Positions 24,961-34,101 of a DNA stretch of 46,575 nucleotides are shown in pieces; within the stretch, counting starts at the first letter, position 1, and every line of letters starts with the position of its first letter. Position numbers and translations under genes: made by a program. The notes under the pieces were generated by a model that was given only the letters and a program-made list of their open reading frames with translations, was not told the origin of the DNA and made no database searches. The DNA lies in NCBI RefSeq assembly GCF_007997035.1, contig NZ_VOSS01000046.1:1-46575 (forward strand), read 5' to 3'. Source of the stretch: Ralstonia sp. TCR112 (GTDB taxonomy: Bacteria > Pseudomonadota > Gammaproteobacteria > Burkholderiales > Burkholderiaceae).

Positions 24961-25968
24961 TCAGGCGGCCTGCAGATCCTGGAAATGCTCCATCCACGCC
25001 GTGAGTTGTTCCGGCGTGAGCTGCGTCTGGTTGTCGAGCAGGCGCAGCTTGACGGTCGCGCCGTCGCGCTCGGCCGTGAGCGACCAGCCTTTTCCGTCGA
25101 GCCACAGCAGGAACGCCAGCCATTTGGCATGCGCGTCCGACACCTTGTGCGTGGACGCGGCTTCCAGGAATTCCGTCAGCGTGGTGAGATCCACCACCGC
25201 CGCAGCATCGCTGCCCGACGGCGAGACCTTGCCGTGCAGGACCTCGGCCAGCACCTCCAACGCCTGGGCTGCCGGCTTGCTGTCAAAGCGTGACGACAAG
25301 TCGAGATAGGCCTGGCGCACAGCGTGGCTGAACTCGCCGGTGCGCAGGCTTTCTTCGCCGACCAGCTCGGTGTAGTCCTTCATCGCCCAGTCCGGCTGCG
25401 CAAGCGATTGCAGCCCCACCGCGGCAGCGGCTCGCAGGTAATCGTTGACGGCGCTGAACGACGACAGGCCCGACACCGCGAGGTACAGCGTCTGCAGCGC
25501 GCCGATGCGGTGCGTGAGCGTCTGGCTTTGGCGCACGGTCATCTTCTCGCGCAGCAGCGCGTCACGCTCACGGCGCAAGTCAGAGAATTCCAACGCCTGC
25601 TTCAGTTCCACGCGCAGCGCCGTGATGTCCCACGGCTTCTTGATGTAGCGGTGAATCTGCCCCTGGTTGACGGCCTCCACCGTATCTTCGATTTCGGAGT
25701 AGGCGGTCGTCAGGATGCGCACCAGGTGCGGATAGCGCTCGCGTGCATAGCGCAGCAATTCGTTGCCGAGTTCACCGGGCATGCGCTGGTCCGACACGAG
25801 CACGCCGAGCGTGGCGGCGTGCTGGTCGAGCATGCGCTTGCCTTCTTCGACGGAGGTGGCGGTGACGACCGGCGCCAGTGAACCGATGGCACGGCCGAAG
25901 TAAGTCAGCGCCAATGTCTCGTCGTCCACGTACAGGATCTTGGGCTCGTTGCCCCCGGGATTGGTCAT
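24961..25968 (-). CDS. phcQ: Response regulator PhcQ of the Phc quorum-sensing system
   Basis: Receiver-domain protein of 335 residues, last gene of the phcB-phcS-phcR-phcQ run. The receiver (about 8-125) has the acidic pair in YVDDE, the phosphoacceptor Asp60 in VSDQRMPGE, Thr in LTTAYS and Lys in RYIKKPW. A predicted coiled-coil linker (about 128-160, rich in Leu/Glu/Arg) leads into a C-terminal domain to which I can assign no known fold; there is no obvious DNA-binding or enzymatic motif. In phytopathogenic Ralstonia the homologue contributes to Phc signalling upstream of PhcA. It is separated from phcR by 82 bases. Confidence 0.87.
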   Translation of the reverse strand: MTNPGGNEPKILYVDDETLALTYFGRAIGSLAPVVTATSVEEGKRMLDQHAATLGVLVSDQRMPGELGNELLRYARERYPHLVRILTTAYSEIEDTVEAVNQGQIHRYIKKPWDITALRVELKQALEFSDLRRERDALLREKMTVRQSQTLTHRIGALQTLYLAVSGLSSFSAVNDYLRAAAAVGLQSLAQPDWAMKDYTELVGEESLRTGEFSHAVRQAYLDLSSRFDSKPAAQALEVLAEVLHGKVSPSGSDAAAVVDLTTLTEFLEAASTHKVSDAHAKWLAFLLWLDGKGWSLTAERDGATVKLRLLDNQTQLTPEQLTAWMEHFQDLQAA

Positions 25969-26050
25969 CCGTCACTCCTCATAGCAAATGCAGCCAATAC
26001 GGCGAACGCGCGGATCACGTGCGGCGTGGTTCGTAGTGTTGATGGTCTTG

Positions 26051-27157
26051 TCATGGGAACGTCAGAGTCACGCGCGTGCCTGCGCTGGGTGCAGAATCAA
26101 TCGCAATCGCTCCCCCGAACGATTGCATGATCCGCGTACAAAAAATCATGCCCATGCCGTTGCCGCCTTCTTCGGCGCGCGTGGTCACGGGGTCGATGGT
26201 CAGCCGCGCAAGAACGTCCGGCGCGATGCCTGGGCCGTTGTCTTCGATGCGGATCATGTGCTGGGCGTTGCCCGCATCCGGAGCGCGGCTGGCGATGATT
26301 TCGAGCTTCGGCGCATCGGTCTGCCGCAGTGCCTGCAACGCATTGCTCGTGAGCGACGAGAGCACCAGCATCACGCAGTTGGGCAGCGTCTGGATCGGAA
26401 AATCGTCTTCCACGCGGTACGACACCCATTCGCGCTGCGCGTTCGTGAATGGGTACGTGTCGAACAATGCGCGGATCAAGCCACCCGCACTGTTGGGCGT
26501 GGCTGCCGTGCCGGGCTTGCCGTAGGTATTGCGCACGGAATTCAGGAACGTGGCGATGACCGAGAGGCAGTAGCGCGCGTTGTCCTGCACGCGGTCGGCG
26601 GCGCGGCCAATTTCTGGAAGGGCGCCGGGCGTGGGCTCCGTCTGATCCACGCGCATGCGGATGCCGCGCGCAAAGTTCGAGATGGCGGCCAGCGGCGTGT
26701 TCAGCTCATGCGCAAGAAAAGCCAGCGTTTCGTCGATTGCCATGAGGCGCTGGGTACGCAAGAGGCGATCCTGGCGCAGGGCCAGCGCCTCCTGCAGCGA
26801 GCGACGCACGTCTTCGGGCTGATAGGGCTTCTCCAGGATCTTGAACACGCGTCCGGTGTTCACGGCCTGAATCAGCAGGTCCTTGTCGGCATATGCGGTG
26901 ACGAGGATGGTGGCAATGTCGCCGTATTCCGCGTCGATGAAGCGCAGCAGTTCGGTGCCGTCGCCGCCCGGCATGCGGAAGTCGGTCAACACCACGCTGA
27001 TGCGCTCGTGGGAATCGCGCAGCACGGCCTTGGCCTCTTCGACGCTGTTGGCTGTCAGCACCTCATAGCCGGCGCCGATCGTGCGTGCAAACCATTTGCA
27101 GGCCTGCGCTTCGTCGTCGACGTAGAGGATGGTGACGGTGTCCGGCGTGGTGTCCAT
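26051..27157 (-). CDS. phcR: PhcR, response-regulator/histidine-kinase hybrid
   Basis: Unusual order: an N-terminal receiver (1-125; Asp59 in LTDFRMPGGDG, Lys in ILEKPYQ), then a HisKA helix with His150 in FLAHELNTPL, then an ATPase domain (N-box-like LSSLTSNALQAL, DNGPGIAP, GNGMGMIFCTRIMQ). There is no membrane segment, so it is cytoplasmic. It is placed between the PhcS sensor and PhcA control in the known Ralstonia model. The start is taken as ATG 27157 (368 residues), 7 bases after the phcS stop; the frame runs 10 codons further upstream into phcS. Confidence 0.88.
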   Translation of the reverse strand: MDTTPDTVTILYVDDEAQACKWFARTIGAGYEVLTANSVEEAKAVLRDSHERISVVLTDFRMPGGDGTELLRFIDAEYGDIATILVTAYADKDLLIQAVNTGRVFKILEKPYQPEDVRRSLQEALALRQDRLLRTQRLMAIDETLAFLAHELNTPLAAISNFARGIRMRVDQTEPTPGALPEIGRAADRVQDNARYCLSVIATFLNSVRNTYGKPGTAATPNSAGGLIRALFDTYPFTNAQREWVSYRVEDDFPIQTLPNCVMLVLSSLTSNALQALRQTDAPKLEIIASRAPDAGNAQHMIRIEDNGPGIAPDVLARLTIDPVTTRAEEGGNGMGMIFCTRIMQSFGGAIAIDSAPSAGTRVTLTFP

Positions 27158-27164
27158 GATGCGT

Positions 27165-28493
27165 CTACTCCGAGCGCGGCAGATCAAACGTGAAGCGCGC
27201 CCATTCGCCTTCCTTGCTCGTCACCGCCAGGGTGCCGCCGTGGCGCTGGATCACGCTGTAGCTGATCGACAGCCCCAGTCCCAGGCCCTTGCCGACATCG
27301 CGCGTGGTGAAGAACGGCTCGAACACGCGCGACAGGTTCTTCTCCGAGATGCCGGGGCCGTTGTCGGTCACCACCACATGCAGGCGGTTGTCGATCCACT
27401 CGCCGGTAATTTCGATGCGTGGGTTCTCGCGCTGCACCTTTTGCATGGCAAGCGCGGCGTTCGACAGCAGGTTGATCAGCACGCCGATGATGGCCGCCTC
27501 GTCGCCGCGCACCAGCGTATCCGGCGGCAGCTTGCGTTCGAGCGCCACGCCGCGCAACTCGTGGCTCGTCAGCCGGACGGCCGAGTCGATGGCCTTCTCC
27601 ACCAGGAATGGCGCATCGGCCTCGCCCTTCTCGGGGCTGCGGTAGGCGAAGGTCTTCAGGTCTGACACGATGTGCTGCACGCGCTGCATGCCTTCCTTGG
27701 CATCGGCCAGGCATTCGAGCAGCATCGGGCTGCCCTTGGCGATCGGGTCTTCCTGCGCCACGGCGATGGCCATCAGGCAGAAGTTGACCGGGTTGTTGAT
27801 CTCATGCAGCAGTCCGGCAGACAGTGTGCCGATAGCGGCCATCTTTTCCTGCTGCAGAAGCTGGCCCTTGATATCGGTGAGATTCTGGTTGGTCTGCGCC
27901 AGCTGCTCGTTCTTCTGGGCCACCTCTTCCTTGAGCCGGAAGAGCTGGAAGCGTCCACGCTCGTTGAAGTACGTGTACAGCGTGCTCGTCGCAATCGAGA
28001 ACAGGATGAACAGCGAATGCACGATGAAGATTTCGCGCGACTGGATCCCGCCCGGGTGCAGCGTGCATGCGATCACCCAGAAGATGTATGTGCAGGTGCC
28101 GAACAGCACGGCCTGCAGAAAGCCGATCGGCATCACCATGCCCACCGCGTAGATCGCAAGGTTCAGCCCAGAGTAATACGGTGAACTGGCGCCCTCGGTG
28201 TCGTAGATCATCCACGAGATCATGATCTGCGGGCAGATCAGCCAGAAGAACGTGAGGCTCTGCACGTGTTCTTCGCCCCAGCGCGTGTACAGCACCAGCA
28301 GGGCGCCGAACATGATGAGCGACGTGATGACGCGCAGCGACGCGAACAGCCAGAGCTTGTCCACATACATGCCGTAGTCCAGCCCGACACCGGCCAGCAC
28401 CAGCACGATGCCGGTAATGGCCGCCATGCGGCTGAAGACGAGCCGGAACTGCTTGAGCTCGGCCTGGTATCCGCGATGTGTAATGGGCTCCAT
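27165..28493 (-). CDS. phcS: PhcS, membrane sensor histidine kinase for the 3-hydroxy fatty acid methyl ester signal
   Basis: Sensor of 442 residues. About six transmembrane helices (roughly 20-175) form the signal-sensing part. A coiled coil (186-218, KEEVAQKNEQLAQTNQNL) follows. The HisKA region has the phosphorylatable His230 in GLLHEINNPVNFCL, the same position as in R. solanacearum PhcS. The ATPase domain has INLLSNAALAM, DNGPGISEKN, FEPFFTTRDVGKG and LGLGLS. The next gene, phcR, starts 7 bases later. Which methyl ester it detects cannot be read from sequence. Confidence 0.92.
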   Translation of the reverse strand: MEPITHRGYQAELKQFRLVFSRMAAITGIVLVLAGVGLDYGMYVDKLWLFASLRVITSLIMFGALLVLYTRWGEEHVQSLTFFWLICPQIMISWMIYDTEGASSPYYSGLNLAIYAVGMVMPIGFLQAVLFGTCTYIFWVIACTLHPGGIQSREIFIVHSLFILFSIATSTLYTYFNERGRFQLFRLKEEVAQKNEQLAQTNQNLTDIKGQLLQQEKMAAIGTLSAGLLHEINNPVNFCLMAIAVAQEDPIAKGSPMLLECLADAKEGMQRVQHIVSDLKTFAYRSPEKGEADAPFLVEKAIDSAVRLTSHELRGVALERKLPPDTLVRGDEAAIIGVLINLLSNAALAMQKVQRENPRIEITGEWIDNRLHVVVTDNGPGISEKNLSRVFEPFFTTRDVGKGLGLGLSISYSVIQRHGGTLAVTSKEGEWARFTFDLPRSE

Positions 28494-28513
28494 GCGTGTT
28501 CCTGGGCTGCGGA

Positions 28514-29926
28514 TTAAGCGGCGGGTGTGGCGGGCCCGGCCACGCTGGCCTGGGCGAATACGTTGACGCCGGTCACGTCGGTATAGACGCGCACGTCGTG
28601 CGAGCCCTCAGGCAGCAGCTCGGCCATCAGGGGTTCATCGCGATAGACGAGGTACCACTCGAGCACGTGTTCCATCACGAAGCGCATCGGGTTGTTGCCG
28701 TGCACGTTGGTCGCAAGAATGGCGCCGCCTTGGCGCGTACGCGCAGCAAAGTAGGAGAGCAGGCGCTGGCAGACCTTGTTGGACAGATAGTCGAACAGGC
28801 CGGCGCAGTACACGGCATCGCAATCGCCGGCTTGCGGGCTGTCGGCCGTGATGCGCCGCTTGAGCAGTTGATGCACCGATTCATGCACGAAATCGACGGT
28901 AACGGTCTTGCGCGCGCGGTCCATGGCACGGCGCATCTGCTCGCGGGTGTAGTTGAGCGTCTCTTCGCTGAAGTCCACCAGCTCAAACGACAGCAGCGAC
29001 GGTTCGGGATGCTGCTGAATGAAGCGCTGGATTTCCACCGCCGGCCCGCAGCCCACGTTCAGCACCTTGAAGGTCCGGCCTGCCGCCTTCGCCTGTGCAG
29101 CCAGGTCGCTCAGATACTGCACAAGAATGTCGATGCGGTTACGGTGCGCCTCGGCCACGTCGGTGCGCAGGAAGGCGGCGTTGACGATCTGGAAGTACGT
29201 GTTTGGCCCTTCGCGCGGGTCGGAGAGGATCTGGTTGACCATCTCATAATCGCCTGCGTAGCCGAGCGGCTTGGTGTACGTGCGATAGATGAACGGCGCG
29301 CGCAACAGCAGCGGATGCAGCGCCGCTTGCGCGAACGTGCGATGCGCGGGTGCAAGCTCCGCCTCGACCTTGCCGGCTTCCGATTCCAGGCCGTCCATGT
29401 AGCCCTTGAGCTTGAGCATGATCGGCTCGGCCAGCTCCTGGAAGACATCCATGCGCAGCTTGTTGTCTTCGCGCGGCAATGTCTTCGACAGATCCACCTG
29501 TTCCACCCAGCGCGACACTTCGGCCAGGAACGCACGCATCTCGTTGACGACGATCTGATAGTCGCGATGGATGCGGAAACGCTCCTGCCATTCCTGCACG
29601 AACGTTCGCGCTTCTTCGCCCACCGAAGCAGGCGTGTCGGCCACTTCCGACAGCTCGCGCCATTCGTCGATCAGCGTGAGCGAGACGACGGCGGTCAGGC
29701 CCGTGTTCACCAGGCTGATCACCACCGCCTTGCCGAGATAGGCCTGCCGGGTCCCCATCTTGATGGCGAGCTCGGACAGCACCTCGCTCACCTGCACGAT
29801 CGAATAGGGGTTGTAGATCTCCATCACCAGGGCACGCCGCTGCAGCGTGATGATGGTGCCGCGGACCTGCTGACCCTGTGAGTTGCGGAAGCTGACCGCG
29901 GGATCGATTTGGTTGGGTGAGTACAC
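28514..29926 (-). CDS. phcB: PhcB, SAM-dependent methyltransferase making the 3-hydroxy fatty acid methyl ester autoinducer
   Basis: Expected to methylate a 3-hydroxy fatty acid (palmitate or myristate type) to the Phc signal. The protein has 470 residues. SAM motif I is VLNVGCGPAVE (288-298), and later DAVYCAGLFDYLSN and GGAILATNVHGNNP fit the family. The N-terminal ~110 residues (VRGTIITLQRRALVMEIYNPYSI) look like a small beta-rich PilZ-like module and are separate from the catalytic fold. The start is a GTG at 29926 without a clear Shine-Dalgarno, suggesting weak translation. It is first in the phcBSRQ run, 20 bases before phcS. Confidence 0.9.
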   Translation of the reverse strand: MYSPNQIDPAVSFRNSQGQQVRGTIITLQRRALVMEIYNPYSIVQVSEVLSELAIKMGTRQAYLGKAVVISLVNTGLTAVVSLTLIDEWRELSEVADTPASVGEEARTFVQEWQERFRIHRDYQIVVNEMRAFLAEVSRWVEQVDLSKTLPREDNKLRMDVFQELAEPIMLKLKGYMDGLESEAGKVEAELAPAHRTFAQAALHPLLLRAPFIYRTYTKPLGYAGDYEMVNQILSDPREGPNTYFQIVNAAFLRTDVAEAHRNRIDILVQYLSDLAAQAKAAGRTFKVLNVGCGPAVEIQRFIQQHPEPSLLSFELVDFSEETLNYTREQMRRAMDRARKTVTVDFVHESVHQLLKRRITADSPQAGDCDAVYCAGLFDYLSNKVCQRLLSYFAARTRQGGAILATNVHGNNPMRFVMEHVLEWYLVYRDEPLMAELLPEGSHDVRVYTDVTGVNVFAQASVAGPATPAA

Positions 29927-30588
29927 GGTGCGAATTTGCCGGAGACTTCAGGGAAAACGTCTGCCAAGCGGGACGCTCACTCCAACAACCGCGTACTCGG
30001 AGTCGCACTGCGAATCCGGGCACCGCGAACACGGCGCGCCCCGCCGACACTGCCGGGCATGCCGCCGCATCAGTCGTGAAAGCGTGCTTGAAGCCGTCCG
30101 CTGGCCGTGCGCAATACGCGCCAGCCCGGGCGTCTCTCGCCCAAACCCGCTCCGAAAAGATCGGGGAAGATGACCGACTGCAGCCGGCGCCTTCAGTATC
30201 CCTACTGCGGCACCCTTACCTGTACTGCTCGCCGATCAACAGCGTGGCAACGGGAATCGTGCAACCGTGAACCATGACCAGATTGGAACGATGCACTCCC
30301 CTGACATCCGCAACGCGCGCTGCTTGAACGCGCGGCCCGCTGCTGCATCCCAAATCGTCTCTCAAGGAGAATCCCGCACAGTAATGAACTCCAGGCGCCG
30401 TATCGAATGTTGCGTGCCGGCACCCGCGTTCGCCATGATGCCGCAGCTATGCCACGCACGCATCAGGGCGATTCAGCCGGGCCACGCTCTGACGTCGTGG
30501 CTGCCGGATGACGCAATCGATTGTACTTGCCCAATGTGACCCACACAATGCGGAAACCCGCAGTGCAGAGCAAAGCGGAAACACCACC
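29927..30588 (-). other. 662-base stretch without a recognised gene upstream of phcB
   Basis: No open frame here shows family similarity or good coding signals on either strand. It contains a candidate minus-strand promoter near its far end and a short hairpin (TGCGG/CCGCA near 30550-30561). It may be a long phcB leader, hold a small RNA, or contain binding sites for PhcA or other regulators. Confidence 0.4.
30520..30548 (-). promoter_or_regulatory. Candidate sigma-70 promoter reading toward phcB
   Basis: On the minus strand TTGTGT (30548-30543), a 17-base spacer, then TACAAT (30525-30520). Transcription would start about 585 bases before the phcB start codon and just after the end of the upstream response-regulator gene. 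Confidence 0.4.
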
Positions 30589-31626
30589 TCAGCGTGATTT
30601 GCGGCCGGTGAGCGCGTCCGGATCCTGCTTGTAGTTGGTGAGAAACTGGGTATAGCTGTAGACCTGCGCCGGCAGCAGGTGGCTCGGCATGTCGAACAGT
30701 GCGTAGTAGTACGGCTCGCGGCCCTGGCATACCTCGGCGGGCAGGCAATATTGTTCCCACTCCACACAGGCCGGGGTGTACATGCCGTCGCCAGGCCAGA
30801 AGAACGGGACGATCTGCTTGTCGTGCAGCCCCTTGAGCAGCGCGTCGGGCGCGTTGTAGGCCTCGGCGTTTTCCAGGTGCGTGAGCATGCTCGCGTTGGT
30901 CTCGATGACCATGAGCGTCGCCCGACCATCAGCGGTGAGCAGCAGCACGCCGGCGGGGTGCGGATACAGGTAGTACTCGATGAAGCGGTAGCGCGCGGAC
31001 AGCTCACGCACGAGCCGTGTGATCGCCGGGTCCGACAGAAAACTGAAGGAGTGGCGCGACAGCAGATCGCGCAGTGTGCTCGACAGGTTGCTGAAGTAGC
31101 GCACCTGCAGCGCTTCGATTTCCGAGCTGAGCCGCTCGGCCATCGCCGGATTGTCTTTCTTGATGTAACGGTCGATCAGGCCGTCGTTGAAACCCTGCAC
31201 GGCGATGTTCTCGTCGGCCATGCCGGTGAGCAGGATCGTCATGCACGGCAGGTCTTTCAGCTTGGCGCAGAATTCCAGCCCGTTCATGCGCGGCATCGAG
31301 TAATCCACCACGATGACGGAGGGCTGCAGGAAGCGGTTGACCTCGTGGATCTGGCGGTAGACGCGGTCGACGTCGAGCTGGATCGTGCGGCGCTCGGTCG
31401 AGAACGTCAGATCGTCGTGGGTGACGCGCACCGGCAGAAAGCCCGGCATGCGCAGCGAATGCCACTGGCGCAGCCACGCCAGCGCCTCTTCCGGGTCATT
31501 GAAGGCCAACAGCGCACGCGATGGGTCCATCTGGAACCCGAGGCTTTCCACGAACGATTGGCTGTCGTCGACCACCACCGTCAGGGTCGGGTGGAAATAG
31601 ACCGGCAGAGCGCTGTCCTGTTGCAT
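30589..31626 (-). CDS. Response-regulator protein with an expanded receiver and an unassigned C-terminal domain
   Basis: Protein of 345 residues from ATG 31626 (a GTG at 31665 is possible). The receiver begins TLTVVVDDSQSF (Asp20/21). The phosphoacceptor is Asp108 in IVVDYSMPRMNG, about 50 residues later than usual, because residues 55-100 form an insert. Thr134 (LLTGMAD) and Lys156/157 (RYIKKDNP) complete the site. The C-terminal ~185 residues show no DNA-binding, GGDEF, EAL or kinase motif that I can see; they contain Tyr-rich pieces (YRFIEYYLYP, YYYALF). It is encoded just upstream of phcB on the same strand, so a role in Phc signalling is plausible but unproven. Confidence 0.75.
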   Translation of the reverse strand: MQQDSALPVYFHPTLTVVVDDSQSFVESLGFQMDPSRALLAFNDPEEALAWLRQWHSLRMPGFLPVRVTHDDLTFSTERRTIQLDVDRVYRQIHEVNRFLQPSVIVVDYSMPRMNGLEFCAKLKDLPCMTILLTGMADENIAVQGFNDGLIDRYIKKDNPAMAERLSSEIEALQVRYFSNLSSTLRDLLSRHSFSFLSDPAITRLVRELSARYRFIEYYLYPHPAGVLLLTADGRATLMVIETNASMLTHLENAEAYNAPDALLKGLHDKQIVPFFWPGDGMYTPACVEWEQYCLPAEVCQGREPYYYALFDMPSHLLPAQVYSYTQFLTNYKQDPDALTGRKSR

Positions 31627-31755
31627 ACGTCGGGAAGAGTCGGAAGAGGGCTGGGTGCAGCGCACGGCCGGTGTGGCCAGCGCTGCCCGTTTCCACTACG
31701 TTACTGTCTGCCGCCGCCGGGAGCAAGCGGAACCCGTCTGACCTGACGGACCGTT

Positions 31756-31800
31756 GACGGCCATCAGTGGGGCCGTCAGTGGGGCCGCCAGTGCGCCGCT
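31756..31800 (-). repeat. Three 12-base tandem repeats next to the pntB stop
   Basis: CAGTGGGGCCGT, CAGTGGGGCCGC and a diverged CAGTGCGCCGC run head to tail at 31765-31799. The first copy also forms a hairpin GACGGCC/GGCCGTC (31756-31777), which could help end pnt transcripts although no T-run follows. Confidence 0.45.
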
Positions 31801-33261
31801 TTACTCGACGGATTTCACCATGTCCTCGACGACCTTCTTGGCGTCGCCAAACACCATCATCGTCTTGTCCATATAGAACAGCTCGTTGTCCAGCCCGGCA
31901 TAGCCGGCGTTCATCGAGCGTTTGTTCACGATGATGGTCTTGGCCTTGTAGGCCTCCAGGATCGGCATGCCGGCAATGGGCGACTTCGGATCGTTCTTGG
32001 CCGCCGGGTTGACCACGTCGTTGGCGCCCAGCACCAGCACCACGTCGGCCTGGCCGAACTCGCCGTTGATGTCTTCCATTTCGAAGACCTGGTCGTAAGG
32101 CACTTCCGCTTCGGCCAGCAGCACGTTCATGTGGCCCGGCATGCGGCCGGCGACGGGGTGGATCGCGTATTTGACGGTCACGCCCTTGTCCGACAGCTTT
32201 TCGGTCAGCTCCTTCAGGGCGTGCTGTGCGCGCGCCACCGCCAGACCGTAGCCGGGGACGATGATGACCGTCTCGGCGTTGCCCATGAGGAACGCCGCAT
32301 CATCGGGCGAACCCGATTTGACCGGGCGCTGCTGCCCGCCGCCACCCGCTGCCGCTCCAGCGGACGCTTCGGAACCAAAGCCGCCCAGGATCACGTTGAA
32401 GAATGACCGGTTCATCGCCTTGCACATGATGTACGAGAGGATGGCGCCGGACGAGCCCACCAGCGAGCCGGCGATGATTAGCATCGGGTTGTTGAGCGAA
32501 AAGCCGATGCCGGCCGCCGCCCAGCCCGAGTACGAGTTCAGCATCGACACCACCACAGGCATGTCGGCGCCGCCGATCGGGATGATGATCAGCACGCCCA
32601 GCACAAACGCGATGGCCGTCATGATGATGAACGGCAGCCAGCTCTGGCTCAGGAAGAACAGGATGCCGAAGCCGAGCATGGCCACCGCCAGCAGCAGGTT
32701 CAGCATGTGCTGGCCGGCAAACTGCACCGGCGCGCCCTGGAACAGGCGGAACTTGTATTTGCCCGACAGCTTGCCGAAGGCGATGACCGAGCCCGAGAAC
32801 GTGATCGCACCGACGAAGGTGCCGATGAACAGCTCCACGCGGTTGCCCAGCGGCAGCACGTTGTCGCCCGCCACGGTGATGCCGAAGGCCGACGGTTCGG
32901 CCACCGCAGCAACGGCAATACACACTGCAGCCAGACCGATCAGCGAGTGCATGGCGGCCACCAGCTCCGGCATCTTGGTCATCTCGACCGTGCGCGCCAC
33001 ATAGGCGCCGATACCGCCGCCGACCACCAGGCCCGCGAAGATCAGGATGAAACCCGTGGAGGCGCCGCTCTCGGTGCCCGCAAACATCTCGGCCTTGAGC
33101 TTGTAGATGAGCGCGACGGTCGTGACGGCGGCGATCGCCATGCCCGTCATGCCGAACGCGTTGCCGCGCCGCGCCGTGGTCGGATGCGAAAGCCCCTTGA
33201 GCGCCTGGATGAAGCAGACCGAAGCCAGCAGATACAGCAGGGTGACGAGGTTCATGCTCAT
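31801..33261 (-). CDS. pntB: NAD(P) transhydrogenase subunit beta
   Basis: Membrane and NADP(H)-binding subunit of the proton-translocating transhydrogenase that makes NADPH from NADH. The protein has 486 residues: about nine transmembrane helices, then the soluble domain III with [37 protein letters not shown] and [19 protein letters not shown] 33261 overlaps the pntAb stop by four bases. The frame extends upstream but without family similarity. It is the last gene of the pnt group. Confidence 0.94.
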   Translation of the reverse strand: MSMNLVTLLYLLASVCFIQALKGLSHPTTARRGNAFGMTGMAIAAVTTVALIYKLKAEMFAGTESGASTGFILIFAGLVVGGGIGAYVARTVEMTKMPELVAAMHSLIGLAAVCIAVAAVAEPSAFGITVAGDNVLPLGNRVELFIGTFVGAITFSGSVIAFGKLSGKYKFRLFQGAPVQFAGQHMLNLLLAVAMLGFGILFFLSQSWLPFIIMTAIAFVLGVLIIIPIGGADMPVVVSMLNSYSGWAAAGIGFSLNNPMLIIAGSLVGSSGAILSYIMCKAMNRSFFNVILGGFGSEASAGAAAGGGGQQRPVKSGSPDDAAFLMGNAETVIIVPGYGLAVARAQHALKELTEKLSDKGVTVKYAIHPVAGRMPGHMNVLLAEAEVPYDQVFEMEDINGEFGQADVVLVLGANDVVNPAAKNDPKSPIAGMPILEAYKAKTIIVNKRSMNAGYAGLDNELFYMDKTMMVFGDAKKVVEDMVKSVE

Positions 33262-33587
33262 TGCTTGGCTCCCTCGCTGTGACCGGCCTTGGCCTTCGGC
33301 TCTTTCTTCTTGAACATTTCCAGCATGCGCTGGGTGACCAGGAAGCCGCCAAACACATTCACCGCTGCCAATGCCACCGCCACCACACCCATGGTGCGGC
33401 CCAGGCCCGTTTGCGTGAGGCCGGCCGCCAGCATGGCGCCGACGATGATGATGGCCGAGATGGCGTTCGTCACGGCCATCAGCGGCGTATGCAGCGCCGG
33501 CGTGACCGTCCACACCACGTGGTAGCCGACGTAGATCGCCAGCACGAAGATGATCAGGTTGATCACCGTGTGATTGACCAGCTCCAT
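33258..33587 (-). CDS. pntAb: NAD(P) transhydrogenase subunit alpha part 2 (membrane segment)
   Basis: Small 109-residue membrane subunit with three or four hydrophobic helices (starting [38 protein letters not shown] at the end). In E. coli this part is fused to the C-terminus of PntA; here it is a separate gene, as in many alpha- and betaproteobacteria. The charged tail [14 protein letters not shown] is cytoplasmic. It overlaps pntB. Confidence 0.93.
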   Translation of the reverse strand: MELVNHTVINLIIFVLAIYVGYHVVWTVTPALHTPLMAVTNAISAIIIVGAMLAAGLTQTGLGRTMGVVAVALAAVNVFGGFLVTQRMLEMFKKKEPKAKAGHSEGAKQ

Positions 33588-33657
33588 GAGTGCTCCTCCT
33601 CGCTTCTTGGTCGATGTGCGAAGCGGCCAGACCGTTCAGGCCCGGCCGCCCGGCGCG

Positions 33658-34020
33658 TCAGGTTTCCTTGATGGCCTTGATCTTGTTGCCCTCGCCCAGC
33701 AGCACGACCTTGGGCTTGTAGCTGGCGACTTCTTCTTCGTTCATCGGGGCATAGGTGCAGATGATCAGCAGATCACCTACGTGCGCCCGGCGCGCTGCGG
33801 CACCGTTGAGCGAGATTTCGCCCGAGCCGCGCTTGCCCTTGATGATGTAGGTGGAGAAACGCTCGCCGTTGTTGACGTTGTACAGCTCGATCTTTTCGTA
33901 TTCGCGCATGTCGGCGGCGTCGAGGAGGTCCTCGTCGATGCCGCACGAACCTTCGTAGTCCAGATCGGCCTGGGTGACCGTCGCGCGGTGCAGCTTGGCG
34001 CGAAGCATGTTGCGTTGCAT
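33658..34020 (-). CDS. panD: Aspartate 1-decarboxylase precursor
   Basis: Pyruvoyl enzyme making beta-alanine for pantothenate and coenzyme A. The protein has 120 residues from ATG 34020 ([20 protein letters not shown]). Self-cleavage occurs at Gly24-Ser25 in YEGSCGID, generating the pyruvoyl group. Conserved [18 protein letters not shown] and [12 protein letters not shown] are present. The frame is open 11 codons upstream but the family start is here. It lies between the two alpha-subunit genes of transhydrogenase, on the same strand, so it is probably co-transcribed with them. Confidence 0.96.
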   Translation of the reverse strand: MQRNMLRAKLHRATVTQADLDYEGSCGIDEDLLDAADMREYEKIELYNVNNGERFSTYIIKGKRGSGEISLNGAAARRAHVGDLLIICTYAPMNEEEVASYKPKVVLLGEGNKIKAIKET

Positions 34021-34101
34021 GAAGCTTCCTTGAAACAGAAATGAAATCGCCACTGGCGACCGCGCCGGGCCGTGACGCCCGGCAGGCCGCCGTCTCCGTT
34101 C

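Noticed and set aside
30384-30539. Possible 51-residue plus-strand small gene in the phcB upstream region
   Set aside because: AAGGAGA at 30364 is too far (13 bases) from the ATG, and the peptide shows no recognisable feature. Too weak to call.
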